Virus record (IMG/VR): IMGVR_UViG_3300028361_000037
Span: 1 to 52,939 of that record
Source of the DNA: a virus
Direction: 5' to 3' (one strand)
Length of the DNA stretch: 52,939 nt
A model generated the notes under the pieces. It ran no database searches and was not told the origin of the DNA. It saw only the letters and a program-made list of their open reading frames with translations. The stretch's first letter is position 1. Every line of letters begins with the position of its first letter. Positions 28,212 to 36,344 of the stretch are shown here, piece by piece. A program made the translations under genes and the position numbers.

Positions 28212-28557
28212 ATACATCGTCTGTTATTGAATATCTTATTGTTAGTGTTGCCGCATGGTCACTTTCTTCTGATTCAACAATTGAAAGTTCATCAATTGTC
28301 AATTGGGGGAAATATGCTTTTATTACGTTGTGGATTTCTTCTTTAATTCCGCTCATTGTTAATTCGTCATTTGGTTCGAATATAAACTTCATTAAATCTG
28401 TACCAAAATCTGGTTTATAAAGTCTTTGACCTCTTCTAGTAAGAATTAGATGTAGTAGGTCAGCTTTTACTGCTTGGGTATCATTATCATTCAAAGCCAA
28501 AAAATGTCCTTTATCGCTATCTTTAAACGGGTAGTTTATATTTATAAATCTTGCCAT
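28177..28557 (-). CDS. 25: Baseplate wedge protein gp25 (lysozyme-like wedge family)
   Basis: The 126-residue protein is a full-length gp25/W-family wedge subunit. It shows ALNDNDTQAVKADLLHLILT followed by RRGQRLYKPDFGTDL and FIFEPND, the conserved core of this family. Despite the family's lysozyme-like name it is structural: in T4 it binds gp6 and gp53 in the inner baseplate. Its 3' end overlaps the convergent endonuclease gene by 35 nt. The start at 28557 follows an A/T-rich leader, and a terminator for the upstream nrd operon lies at 28617-28644. Confidence 0.92.
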   Translation of the reverse strand: MARFININYPFKDSDKGHFLALNDNDTQAVKADLLHLILTRRGQRLYKPDFGTDLMKFIFEPNDELTMSGIKEEIHNVIKAYFPQLTIDELSIVESEESDHAATLTIRYSITDDVFTTSDMIVVNI

Positions 28558-28616
28558 ATTATTCTTTAATTTATAAATATAATAACATTTAATTTTTATA
28601 AGTAAATATAGGAATT

Positions 28617-28644
28617 AAAAAAGGGAGCCAATTGGTTCCCTTTT
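28617..28644 (-). terminator. Intrinsic terminator after the nrd genes
   Basis: The minus strand reads AAAAGGGAACC, loop AATT, GGCTCCCTTTTTT: an 11-bp stem with one G-T pair and a T run. It follows the stop of the last nrdA piece (28660) and separates metabolism from baseplate genes. Confidence 0.85.
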
Positions 28645-28659
28645 ACTTTTTGTTTTATT

Positions 28660-29277
28660 TTACGTAGAACAACCTTCACACTCAAATTGACTTTCTGTCG
28701 GTTTTTCTGGTTGTTTTACTTTACTCATGTCAATAGCTAAGTGTTTAGCTTTCATTTCAACTGGTTGACTTCTTAAATAGTATTGTCCAGTTTTTAACCC
28801 TAATCTCCAAGCTAGAAAATGTGCTGTTGTTAATTTACCTACCGTTGGAGTAGCGAAGAATAAATTTAAACTCTGTGATTGGTCAATAAATGGACCTCTT
28901 TCAGCTGACATTTCTATTAAAGATTTTTGTGACAACTCCCAAACTGTTTTGTAAATGTCTTTTAAATCTTGACTAATTGCTGAAATATTTTGAACACTTC
29001 CTTCACTTTTAATTAATTCTTGTAAAATATCTCTATTCCATAATCCTTCAGCTTCTAAGTCCCTTACTAGATGTTTATTTACCATCGCAAATTCACCACC
29101 AGTTACTTTTCTAACATAAAGATTTGACGTAAATGGTTCAAATGCTTCGTTTGCCCCAATTACTCTAGCTGAGTTATGACTAACACAACCGTTTTCCATT
29201 ATATAATGATTTACATTAGGTACTTCAATATCCCATGTTGGTTTTACTTCTCCTTTAGATATTTTTTTTATTTTCAT
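28660..29277 (-). CDS. nrdA: NrdA piece 3: C-intein plus C-terminal part of ribonucleotide reductase large subunit
   Basis: Residues 1-35 are a split C-intein ending ENGCVSHN; Ser36 is the +1 splice nucleophile. Residues 36-205 are the NrdA C-terminus, eukaryote-like class Ia: ARVIGANEAFEPFTSNLYVR, MSAERGPFIDQSQSLN and LKTGQYYLRSQPVE. It ends with a CEGC redox pair (CxxC) that would be reduced by thioredoxin or glutaredoxin. It must be trans-spliced to piece 2 (29331-30314) to give an active enzyme. There is a 53-nt gap from piece 2, with no endonuclease gene in it. The ORF starts with its own ATG and is not a pseudogene. Confidence 0.93.
   Translation of the reverse strand: MKIKKISKGEVKPTWDIEVPNVNHYIMENGCVSHNSARVIGANEAFEPFTSNLYVRKVTGGEFAMVNKHLVRDLEAEGLWNRDILQELIKSEGSVQNISAISQDLKDIYKTVWELSQKSLIEMSAERGPFIDQSQSLNLFFATPTVGKLTTAHFLAWRLGLKTGQYYLRSQPVEMKAKHLAIDMSKVKQPEKPTESQFECEGCST
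29173..29277 (-). other. Split C-intein 'NrdA-b' (35 residues)
   Basis: This short C-terminal half contains the block-F-like TWDIEVPNVNHYIMEN and the block G ending CVSHN, with penultimate His and terminal Asn before Ser+1. Its partner N-half is at 29334-29672. Confidence 0.9.
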
Positions 29278-29330
29278 TTTTTTTTTCTTAATTTATTAAT
29301 ATTTTTTATTTGATAACAAAACATCGAGGG

Positions 29331-30314
29331 TTATTCGAAAATATTTAAAATATCGTCATCTAATAAGAGGTCTTTAACTTCAACCCAAGTTTCTTGACCA
29401 TCTCTATTTACCTTAAACTTATGGTTTGGTGTTGCCTCAAAAATAGAACCATCTTCCATTTCTATTTTGTACACTTCTGAATACGCATTGTATTTAATTT
29501 TATCAACTTCTTCGTAACCATTAGTGGTTTTTACATTAAAAGGTTTTAATGGTAACCATTGTTGTAAATTGTTGTCCTCTAAAGCTGACCAATCGATATT
29601 ATTTTCTTCCAATATATCTTTAAAGGATTTAACACCGTTTTCGGTTTGTATTCTAGTTCCAATAACTTGACAACTAGCAGTTGGTGGTGCTGTTGTTACT
29701 AAAGAATTTCTAACACCATATTTAATTATGTCTTCTCTTAATTGTTTCCAATCATGAAGACCAGATAAATCTTCTTCATTTATTCCCCACATTTCCCATT
29801 GGAAAACACCCTCAGAAATAGGTGAACCTTCATACCCATGATATTTTAAACCACTTGATTTAGCTAAATTACAAGATTCCTTAAGTGCATTATAATAAAT
29901 GGTTTCAAAAATGTTTTTATTTAATTTCCTTGCACTTTCTGAAGTAAAAGGAAGTTTTAATATCGCATATGTGTCGGCTAATCCTTGAATACCAATTCCT
30001 AATGCTCTTTGCTCTAAACCACCTTTTCTACCTTCTTTTGTAGAATATTCATTGACCTCAATTGCGATATTAAGTGATTTAGTTATTGAACGAGCAACCC
30101 TTCCTAACTCAATAAAGTCATATTTACCATCTTTAATAAATTTATGTACTGGGATACTTGTAAGCGTACAAATCGCAGTTGTCTGATAATCAGTCGATTC
30201 CATAATTTCTGCACAATTATGTACTAAGATACCGTTCCCAAAGAAATTACTATTACCTTCAACTGTAATGTCATACACCTTTTTATTTTCTTTTAATTTT
30301 TCTATTTTTATCAT
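29331..30314 (-). CDS. nrdA: NrdA piece 2: C-intein, middle of ribonucleotide reductase large subunit, N-intein
   Basis: The 327-residue protein has three parts. Residues 1-33 are a C-intein ending GNGILVHN. Residues 34-214 are NrdA middle sequence starting at the thiyl-radical cysteine (CAEIMESTDY) and including GLEQRALGIGIQGLADTYAI and ending TTAPPTAS. Residues 215-327 are a second, different N-intein starting CQVIGTRIQT. The piece therefore needs two trans-splicing reactions, one at each end. It starts 1 nt after the stop of piece 1 (TAA-A-ATG), which favours coupled synthesis. NrdA reduces ribonucleoside diphosphates for phage DNA synthesis. Confidence 0.93.
   Translation of the reverse strand: MIKIEKLKENKKVYDITVEGNSNFFGNGILVHNCAEIMESTDYQTTAICTLTSIPVHKFIKDGKYDFIELGRVARSITKSLNIAIEVNEYSTKEGRKGGLEQRALGIGIQGLADTYAILKLPFTSESARKLNKNIFETIYYNALKESCNLAKSSGLKYHGYEGSPISEGVFQWEMWGINEEDLSGLHDWKQLREDIIKYGVRNSLVTTAPPTASCQVIGTRIQTENGVKSFKDILEENNIDWSALEDNNLQQWLPLKPFNVKTTNGYEEVDKIKYNAYSEVYKIEMEDGSIFEATPNHKFKVNRDGQETWVEVKDLLLDDDILNIFE
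29334..29672 (-). other. Split N-intein 'NrdA-b' (113 residues)
   Basis: It begins with Cys1 (CQVIGTRIQT) and carries block B as TPNH within SIFEATPNHKF. There is no endonuclease domain. It is inserted after the conserved PTAS of NrdA. Confidence 0.9.
30216..30314 (-). other. Split C-intein 'NrdA-a' (33 residues)
   Basis: The half-intein spans KKVYDITVEGNSNFFGNGIL and ends VHN, with Cys+1. That Cys+1 is also the catalytic cysteine of NrdA. Its partner is at 30319-30645. Confidence 0.9.
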
Positions 30315-30315
30315 T

Positions 30316-31902
30316 TTACGTTTTTGTATTTAATATTTCTAATACATCAGTCTCAACTAAATCTTTAGCTAACACATATCCTCTATTTTTTGTGAATATT
30401 TGGTGTTCTGGTGTGCAAATAATATGTTTACCAGTTTCCTCATCAGTTATCTTTAAAACATCAGCTGACTCATTCATTAAGGCAGCATTTGTTATCTTTT
30501 TATATTCTGGTTTATTTGTTTCAATATTATAACTTAATACTTCTATACCGTGTTCTACATTAAAATCGTTAACAACATCGGAAATATTAAAATCAACTTC
30601 CTTACCATGATATTTTGTTTTAATAATTGTTTCACCATCAACACACAAATTACTTGAATGAATCATACCAACGTTTTTTTGGTTCGATTTTTTATTAGCA
30701 TGGTCTTTGTGACACATGTAAGGCATACCAGTCTCAATTTGGGCTTCTAATATTTTTAACCATAAATCATAAGCTTTTATCTTGGTTCCAATACCTAAAG
30801 CCACAGCTTTGTCGTATTCTTCTTCAAATTCAACACCATATATTTCATAAAATGGTTTTAGACCAGCTTCTTTTATGTCATCTGGGCAAAATAGATACCA
30901 ATCTCCTCCAGATTCAACTGCTCTCATGAAATTATCTGTATTCCATAAGGCCGAAAATAAATCTCTGGCCCTCATTGTTTCATCACCTGTTTTTTTTCTA
31001 ATATCTAAAACATCAAATACATCTTTATGCCATGGTTCGATGTAGATTGCACAGGAACCTGGTCGTTTACCACGTTGATTCCAAAACCTAAGTGTTTCAT
31101 TAACAATTTTTAAATATTTCAAAATACCACCAGCTTTTCCGTTAGATTTACCAACGTTACTTTCTTTAGAACGCATGTTAGAAACAGCTAATCCGATACC
31201 CTCTGCCTTTGACGATGAAATTGCAATTCTAGATAAAATATTTAATAAACCATCAGTTGAATCCTCTGGAATTATTGATAAGTTACATGATGCAATTTGT
31301 CCAATTGTGGTACCAATGTTAATTTTTAAAGGTGTTGCTGGACTTTCTTTTTGAAAGCTTAAATCATCATACTTCTCTAAAAAGTCTTCTGGTGTTCCCG
31401 TTATCATTAAAGCAACCCTAACATATAAGTGTTGTGGTCGTTCAACGATTGAACCGTTTTTCAATTTTAGAAGATAAATATCTTTTAAAGAACACCACCC
31501 AAAATAATCAAAATGAAAATCTCTTTTATAATCAATTGCTGACTCAATTAATTCGATATTATCTTTTACTTTATTGAAGTAAACCTCACTTAATAGACCA
31601 GCGTTATACATCTTTTTAGTCGCTTTCATAAACGATTCCTCAGTTTCCTTATGAAGTTTAGTTATTGAAATATTAGCGGCTAATATTGAGTAATCTGGAT
31701 GATTCATTGCTAAAGATTCGGCCACAACAGAAATTAAGTCATCTAATTGATTAGTTGTCATTAAATCCGCAATACCTTGTGTTACTTTAATAAATACATC
31801 ATCCGCATTTACTTTTAATCCTTCTGATTGTTTTTTAATTCTTGTTAGAATTTTATTCGGGTTAAAATCAATCTTATTCCCGTTTCTTTTAATTACTTGC
31901 AT
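30316..31902 (-). CDS. nrdA: NrdA piece 1: ATP cone and N-terminal catalytic region plus N-intein
   Basis: The 528-residue protein starts with an ATP-cone regulatory domain (MQVIKRNGNKIDFNPNKILT) of class Ia reductases. The catalytic barrel follows, with IGQIASCNLS (redox cysteine), GRGKRPGS-like RGKRPGSCAIYIEPWH and MPYMCHKDHANKKS, ending at residue 419 in MIHSSNL. From Cys420 it is a 109-residue split N-intein (CVDGETIIKT; block B CTPEH). After trans-splicing with pieces 2 and 3 the mature NrdA would be 419 + 181 + 170 = 770 residues, a normal length. It lies 11 nt downstream of nrdB in one operon. Confidence 0.93.
   Translation of the reverse strand: MQVIKRNGNKIDFNPNKILTRIKKQSEGLKVNADDVFIKVTQGIADLMTTNQLDDLISVVAESLAMNHPDYSILAANISITKLHKETEESFMKATKKMYNAGLLSEVYFNKVKDNIELIESAIDYKRDFHFDYFGWCSLKDIYLLKLKNGSIVERPQHLYVRVALMITGTPEDFLEKYDDLSFQKESPATPLKINIGTTIGQIASCNLSIIPEDSTDGLLNILSRIAISSSKAEGIGLAVSNMRSKESNVGKSNGKAGGILKYLKIVNETLRFWNQRGKRPGSCAIYIEPWHKDVFDVLDIRKKTGDETMRARDLFSALWNTDNFMRAVESGGDWYLFCPDDIKEAGLKPFYEIYGVEFEEEYDKAVALGIGTKIKAYDLWLKILEAQIETGMPYMCHKDHANKKSNQKNVGMIHSSNLCVDGETIIKTKYHGKEVDFNISDVVNDFNVEHGIEVLSYNIETNKPEYKKITNAALMNESADVLKITDEETGKHIICTPEHQIFTKNRGYVLAKDLVETDVLEILNTKT
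30319..30645 (-). other. Split N-intein 'NrdA-a' (109 residues)
   Basis: It starts at Cys420 of piece 1 (CVDGETIIKT), with GIEVLSYNIETNKPEY and block B HIICTPEHQIF, and stops without an endonuclease domain. It is inserted between Leu and the radical Cys of the SSNLC motif. Confidence 0.9.
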
Positions 31903-31913
31903 ATTTTTTTTTA

Positions 31914-32891
31914 TTAAATTTCTTCATCAAATGAAATAGGTCCACTTAAATCAGCTGATTTGTACTCTGTTGAACGACCTTCAAAAAAGTTTTGTTTTGT
32001 TTTTAAAGCAATTTGGTTCATAAATTCAAATGGGTTTTTAGTGTTAAAAACTTTGTCGCATTCAAGTTGAACCAATAAACCATCAACAACAAATTCTAAA
32101 TATCTTTTCATTAATTCAGAATTCATACCAATAAGAGAAACTGGTAAAGATTCGGTAATAAACTCTTTTTCAATTTCTAATGCTGACAAGAAAATTTCTT
32201 TAATTCTTTCGTTAGATGGTTTGTTTACGATGTGATTATTCAATAAGTGAATAGCAAAATCACAATGTAGTGCTTCATCTCTTGAAATGAATGCGTTGCT
32301 ATCACATAATCCAGGCATCAAACCTCTTGATTTCAAATAAAATATACTACAAAAAGAACCACTGAAAAATATTCCTTCAACAGCAGCAAAAGCCACCAAT
32401 CTTTCAGCAAATGATTCGGATTCAATCCATTTTAAAGCCCAATCAGCCTTCTTCTTGACTGGTTCCATATATTCTATCGCCTTAAAGCATTCATTTCGCT
32501 CTTTGGTGTCTTTGATGTACGTATCAATCAATAGTGAATACATATTACTGTGTATATTTTCCATCATAATTTGAAAACCATAAAAGAATGATGCTTCAGT
32601 ATACTGAACTTCTTTTAAAAAATTTTCTGCCAAGTTTTCATTTACGATACCATCTGAGGCAGCAAAAAAAGCTAATACGTTTTTAATGAAAAACCTTTCA
32701 TTTTCAGTTAATTTATTATTCCAATCGTCAATATCTTTAGATAAATCAACTTCTTTTACCGTCCACATTGATTCTAAAGATATTTCATAATATTTCCAAA
32801 TATCTTCATGTTCAATTGGGAAAATAACAAAACGGTCCGAATTTTTAACTAAGATTGGTTCTATTTCTTCTACTCCACTAATATTACTCAT
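31914..32891 (-). CDS. nrdB: Ribonucleotide reductase small subunit NrdB (class Ia)
   Basis: The 325-residue ferritin-like protein supplies the tyrosyl radical to NrdA. It shows the di-metal ligands in order: Asp in [13 protein letters not shown], Glu and His in [11 protein letters not shown], Glu in AVEGIFFSG, and Glu/His in DEALHCDF. The Tyr four residues after the His of ENIH fits the radical tyrosine (Tyr122 in E. coli). It is eukaryote-like, matching NrdA. The C-terminal tail ([10 protein letters not shown]) would dock on NrdA. No intein interrupts it, unlike NrdA. The leader holds GTTT/TTTA repeats. Confidence 0.95.
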   Translation of the reverse strand: MSNISGVEEIEPILVKNSDRFVIFPIEHEDIWKYYEISLESMWTVKEVDLSKDIDDWNNKLTENERFFIKNVLAFFAASDGIVNENLAENFLKEVQYTEASFFYGFQIMMENIHSNMYSLLIDTYIKDTKERNECFKAIEYMEPVKKKADWALKWIESESFAERLVAFAAVEGIFFSGSFCSIFYLKSRGLMPGLCDSNAFISRDEALHCDFAIHLLNNHIVNKPSNERIKEIFLSALEIEKEFITESLPVSLIGMNSELMKRYLEFVVDGLLVQLECDKVFNTKNPFEFMNQIALKTKQNFFEGRSTEYKSADLSGPISFDEEI

Positions 32892-32896
32892 TTTTT

Positions 32897-32912
32897 GTTT
32901 GTTTGTTTGTTT
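32897..32912. repeat. (GTTT)4 repeat in nrdB leader
   Basis: Four GTTT units (AAAC on the transcribed strand) lie 5 nt before the nrdB ATG at 32891, followed further upstream by TTTA units. No Shine-Dalgarno sequence is visible; the A-rich repeat may serve initiation. Confidence 0.8.
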
Positions 32913-32920
32913 TTATTTAT

Positions 32921-33421
32921 TTATACTGGGACTATTAACCCCTCCATTACTTCGGTCTTTGTTTTTTGTGCCTTAGCCGCTGCAAATAATGTATTAACTC
33001 TTAATTGCTGTTTTACACTTTTATCTTCAGTATGCTCTTTTTTTGTCCTAGCACCTTTACTTTCACCCATATCGATTTGAATCCTTGAATTATCAAATTT
33101 AATATCCTGAAATATAACACCATCTTTACCAAAACGAGATTTAAGTATTGCCATAGTTGCTGTACCATCATCTTTTTGGTCTAAAGTTTTAGCGATTGAC
33201 ACGATAAAGTGACCAATCTGACCTTTTTTAATAGAACCACCCATTTGGTTTGCTTCCACCACTTCTGCTGAAAGAGAACTATTGTGTGTATAGATATCAT
33301 TAGCGTAAAACATATGTGTTTCCTCTACTGTTATATCAATGGTGTCCTCTTCTCCGATTAATTCTATTGATTCAATTTCATCTAACTCAAAATCGTCTAA
33401 GTTTAAATTGTGTTCTATCAT
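32921..33421 (-). CDS. 41: Replicative helicase piece 2: C-intein plus C-terminal part of DnaB/gp41-type helicase
   Basis: Residues 1-47 are a split C-intein ending HMFYANDIYTHN, which from memory resembles the gp41-1 C-intein (ending LFYANDILTHN). Ser48 is the +1 residue. Residues 48-166 are the DnaB C-terminal end with the H4-type motif (SSLSAEVVEANQMGGSIKKG, then QIGHFIVSIAKT) and a late RFGKDGVIFQDIKFD strand. It must be joined to piece 1 (33485-35806). The gap between the pieces is 63 nt and holds no gene. The start at 33421 follows an A-rich leader. Confidence 0.92.
   Translation of the reverse strand: MIEHNLNLDDFELDEIESIELIGEEDTIDITVEETHMFYANDIYTHNSSLSAEVVEANQMGGSIKKGQIGHFIVSIAKTLDQKDDGTATMAILKSRFGKDGVIFQDIKFDNSRIQIDMGESKGARTKKEHTEDKSVKQQLRVNTLFAAAKAQKTKTEVMEGLIVPV
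33281..33421 (-). other. Split C-intein of the helicase (47 residues)
   Basis: It has an extra acidic N-terminal extension (EHNLNLDDFELDEIESIE) before the canonical DTIDITVEETHMFYAND and THN ending. The charged extension may help the halves associate with the basic N-half. Confidence 0.88.
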
Positions 33422-33484
33422 TTATTTTTTTTTAACTCCATAATCCTTACTAATTAAATAGTAACAGAAATAGAAATATTTACA

Positions 33485-35806
33485 CTATTTTTTAGTTAAT
33501 AATTTATCACCAACACTTAACCCAGTAGATATTGACCTTAATTTACCACATTTAACTGGGAATTCATGTTTACTAGAAACAAATATTTCCTTACCAGACT
33601 TTAATTTAATTTTATAAACTGGTTGTTTTTCTATTGGAAAAACAGTAGTAATTTTTTTATACCCATCATTTGTTAATATTTCATCACCCTCAATAACATT
33701 CTTTATTTCTGTTTTACCCAACCTAATTATTTGAACCTCAGTATCTATTCGCACGCAACGATTTCCTTGAACCGCTGTCCAACCAGCCATATCTAGTTCA
33801 GATAACAACGTCTCAAATTGTCTCATTACACTTCCTTCACCAGCGTTTATATCATCAAATTTTCTTGATGGTTCAACGCAATCTATGTAGTCTAATAAGA
33901 TTAAGTCTGGTCTAAACCCTTGTGCGATTAATTTTCGGATATATTGTCTAATCATAGGTATTGTTGTCCCATCGCTTGAAAATTTTACTAATCTTAAATC
34001 ACCTAGCTTTTGTTTTTCAGCGACAATCGTCATAACTTCATCATGATGTGACGACAAATCATTTAGAGGGATGCCTGTCCAACAAGATAAGTGTTTTCTT
34101 TGAATAACTTTTGGGTTATCTTCGAAAAATATTTGTAAAACATTATAACCATCATTAGCTCCAGTATTCGCTATTTTTGTCATCATTGTTGTATTATGTG
34201 TGACGATAAAATCGTCTGTAACATATAAATGCTCTGGGTCATCAACCATAATACATTTAGCTTCTTCATCATGTGAATATTCAATACTTTCTATGAACTT
34301 ATTGTCAGAGTGGTTATCGTTATTAACCACTCTGACTAACTTACTGTTTAATTTAAATGGAACTACACCATTTTCTTTAGGAAATGAAATAACTAATCTA
34401 TAAGTTAATTCCCCTACTTTATTAGAAACTAAACAAGAACCACCCAAAGATAGAACTAATTCTTTAACGTCATCACATAGCTGTTTAGAAACGGTATTAT
34501 ATCCAACACTACCATCTTTTCCAACACTACCATCGTTATCTAATAACCCTTGTAGAATCTCTTGTCTATTGTTAATTGAGTTATATAGATATTCTTTAGG
34601 TATAAATTTATTATTAGATGACGAATCAAATAACCCAAGTTTTTTTATTACATCGGTGATTTGATTTATGGTTACGATAACATCATCTTTATACATTTCA
34701 ACACCGTATGTTGAATCACCACTCATACTTTGTTTAATGTATTCTATCAGTTCAAAATCTTTAGTTACTATTATAGAAGACTTGAAGTATTCATCACCTA
34801 TTAATAACCCCAAAAGGTATGGGTTTAACGGTAATTCTTTTTCGTCAAAAATAACTGGTTTAACTGTTGGAATCTTATAGTTAAACTCACCTTTAGGGTC
34901 AGAATTTAACTTTTCAATAATATCACTGGTTTTCATAACAGTAAAATCATCGTTTGGGTCCAATTTAGTTTGTTGATTAACTGACCATAAGTGTTCTTTA
35001 TCACACATTGTTGATGTTCCATCATTAAACTTTACTTGGTAAATTGGTCTGATACCTTGTGGGTAAACCCCAGTAACATTTGTTTGTCTACCTAACCTAT
35101 TAATTACCCTATCACCAACTTTAATATCACCCATTAAACAATAACCACTTGGAGTATAAATTTTACTCGAAACACCTTGTGCTTTACCAACACCAAATGG
35201 TGCTAATATAACACCTAATTCACCTTTGGATAGACCACCATCCATTATTTCGTCTAACCCAGAAATACCAGTTGGTATTGGTTTCCTAAAATCAACATCT
35301 AAAACACTACTTATGTTGTCATAGACACTCATTCCTTGGTCTTTGTTATCACCAACTTCGAGTGATTTTCTTAACATAGCTTCGATTTGGTCGAAATTAT
35401 CCAATCCACCACTTTTATTTAGTTTTTCAACATTCACTAAAGTCTTCAACATGTCTTGCTGTTTACAAAACCTCATAGCCATGTCTTGGACTTTTAATGT
35501 ATCATTTAAATCGGCTTCTTGTATTTTTCTAAGTTGTGCAATGACGTATTTTTGTTGTATATCGTCTTTAACTTCTTCTAATAATCTAAATTGTAGACTA
35601 CCAATATCTGGTACTATGTTATCAATTCTATGTGCATCTTTAATTGTAGCAACAATTATTTTCAAATACGAGTCAGCAAAATAATTTGGGTCAACGATAT
35701 CTAAAATAGATTCACTAAATTTTCTATCCGTTATAAATTGTGCAATTAGTCTAATTTGATAATCGTAACCTAAATAACCAAAACTATCTCTATCTAACAC
35801 CGCCAT
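33485..35806 (-). CDS. 41: Replicative helicase piece 1: DnaB/gp41-type helicase with P-loop intein and split N-intein
   Basis: Residues 1-208 are the helicase N-domain and linker up to the Walker A lysine (LAPFGVGK). Residues 209-538 are a contiguous intein. Residues 539-683 resume with TTMMTKIANTGANDG, Walker B-like PDLILLDYIDCVEPS and end AVQGNR. Residues 684-773 are a split N-intein (CVRIDTEVQI) similar to gp41-1. After one cis and one trans splice with piece 2 the mature helicase would be 208 + 145 + 119 = 472 residues, about the length of T4 gp41 (475). It unwinds DNA ahead of the fork and should pair with the primase at 2182-3135. Confidence 0.93.
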   Translation of the reverse strand: MAVLDRDSFGYLGYDYQIRLIAQFITDRKFSESILDIVDPNYFADSYLKIIVATIKDAHRIDNIVPDIGSLQFRLLEEVKDDIQQKYVIAQLRKIQEADLNDTLKVQDMAMRFCKQQDMLKTLVNVEKLNKSGGLDNFDQIEAMLRKSLEVGDNKDQGMSVYDNISSVLDVDFRKPIPTGISGLDEIMDGGLSKGELGVILAPFGVGKAQGVSSKIYTPSGYCLMGDIKVGDRVINRLGRQTNVTGVYPQGIRPIYQVKFNDGTSTMCDKEHLWSVNQQTKLDPNDDFTVMKTSDIIEKLNSDPKGEFNYKIPTVKPVIFDEKELPLNPYLLGLLIGDEYFKSSIIVTKDFELIEYIKQSMSGDSTYGVEMYKDDVIVTINQITDVIKKLGLFDSSSNNKFIPKEYLYNSINNRQEILQGLLDNDGSVGKDGSVGYNTVSKQLCDDVKELVLSLGGSCLVSNKVGELTYRLVISFPKENGVVPFKLNSKLVRVVNNDNHSDNKFIESIEYSHDEEAKCIMVDDPEHLYVTDDFIVTHNTTMMTKIANTGANDGYNVLQIFFEDNPKVIQRKHLSCWTGIPLNDLSSHHDEVMTIVAEKQKLGDLRLVKFSSDGTTIPMIRQYIRKLIAQGFRPDLILLDYIDCVEPSRKFDDINAGEGSVMRQFETLLSELDMAGWTAVQGNRCVRIDTEVQIIRLGKTEIKNVIEGDEILTNDGYKKITTVFPIEKQPVYKIKLKSGKEIFVSSKHEFPVKCGKLRSISTGLSVGDKLLTKK
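33488..33757 (-). other. Split N-intein of the helicase (90 residues)
   Basis: It starts at Cys684. The stretch YKIKLKSGKEIFVSSKHEFP parallels the gp41-1 N-intein as I remember it. It is inserted after the QGNR of the conserved DnaB Q-x-N-R motif. No endonuclease domain. Confidence 0.9.
34193..35182 (-). mobile_element. Contiguous LAGLIDADG intein in the helicase Walker A motif (330 residues)
   Basis: It begins at Ala209 (AQGVSSKIYTPSGYCLMGDI), an Ala1-type intein, and ends YVTDDFIVTHN before Thr539. The endonuclease core has both LAGLIDADG motifs with their catalytic acidic residues: YLLGLLIGDEYF and ILQGLLDNDGSV. It splits GVGK from TT, so unspliced protein cannot bind ATP properly. Both Asp being present suggests active homing. 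Confidence 0.9.
34304..34336. repeat. 13-bp perfect hairpin inside the intein coding sequence
   Basis: GTCAGAGTGGTTA (34304-34316) and its exact reverse complement (34324-34336) flank a 7-nt loop. It codes within VRVVNNDNHSDNK. Confidence 0.85.
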
Positions 35807-35847
35807 TTATCATTTTTTTAATTATTAATTCAAACTTTGATATAAAT

Positions 35848-36321
35848 TTATCTTTTATTAGTAAATTTTCTATTACTAAAACATTCTCTAATTTCATAAA
35901 TTATTTCTGGGATTATCTCTTTTATGTTTACATTCACTTTTAATGATAAGTGAAAAAACTCATTTGGAAAGATTGATTCCCCACGAACTTCTTTATCTAA
36001 AAGAAATTGAAACTTAAACTCATCCATTTTTTTTGGTGGTGATTTATAAGTTTCTTGCGATTGGTCAATGTACGGGTTGTAATTGGACCACATATAATCA
36101 TTCGATTGTTTTTTTAAAAATGTAGGGATTATACCTAATCTACCTAAATCGTTTAAATGCATACCTGAAACTTCATCTAACATTTCTTTCATGTTTGTCA
36201 TGTTTTCATCAAAATCAAAAATATGAAAACCTCGTTGACAAACAATATTATTGTTTACATAAAGGATAAATTCAAACCTATCATTGTCGAATTTTTTAAA
36301 CGCTTCTTTGTTATTTTCCAT
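35848..36321 (-). CDS. Unknown protein between helicase and exonuclease genes (157 aa)
   Basis: I do not recognise the family. The 157-residue protein begins with FEFILYVNNNIVCQRGFHIF, a strand-rich start, and has helical and polar segments after it. There is no zinc site, membrane segment or signal peptide. It lies between the replicative helicase and the FEN-like exonuclease in a same-direction cluster of replication genes, 41 nt upstream of the helicase. That place fits a replisome accessory such as a helicase loader, but no motif supports this. Its leader contains TATAAATAATTAATAATAAAC. Confidence 0.55.
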   Translation of the reverse strand: MENNKEAFKKFDNDRFEFILYVNNNIVCQRGFHIFDFDENMTNMKEMLDEVSGMHLNDLGRLGIIPTFLKKQSNDYMWSNYNPYIDQSQETYKSPPKKMDEFKFQFLLDKEVRGESIFPNEFFHLSLKVNVNIKEIIPEIIYEIRECFSNRKFTNKR

Positions 36322-36344
36322 TTGTTTATTATTAATTATTTATA

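Noticed and set aside
28660-33421. Reading the nrdA and helicase pieces as pseudogenes or frameshifted genes.
   Set aside because: Every break is flanked by proper intein halves with Cys1, block B His, penultimate His, terminal Asn and a Cys/Ser +1, and the joined exteins give full-length proteins.
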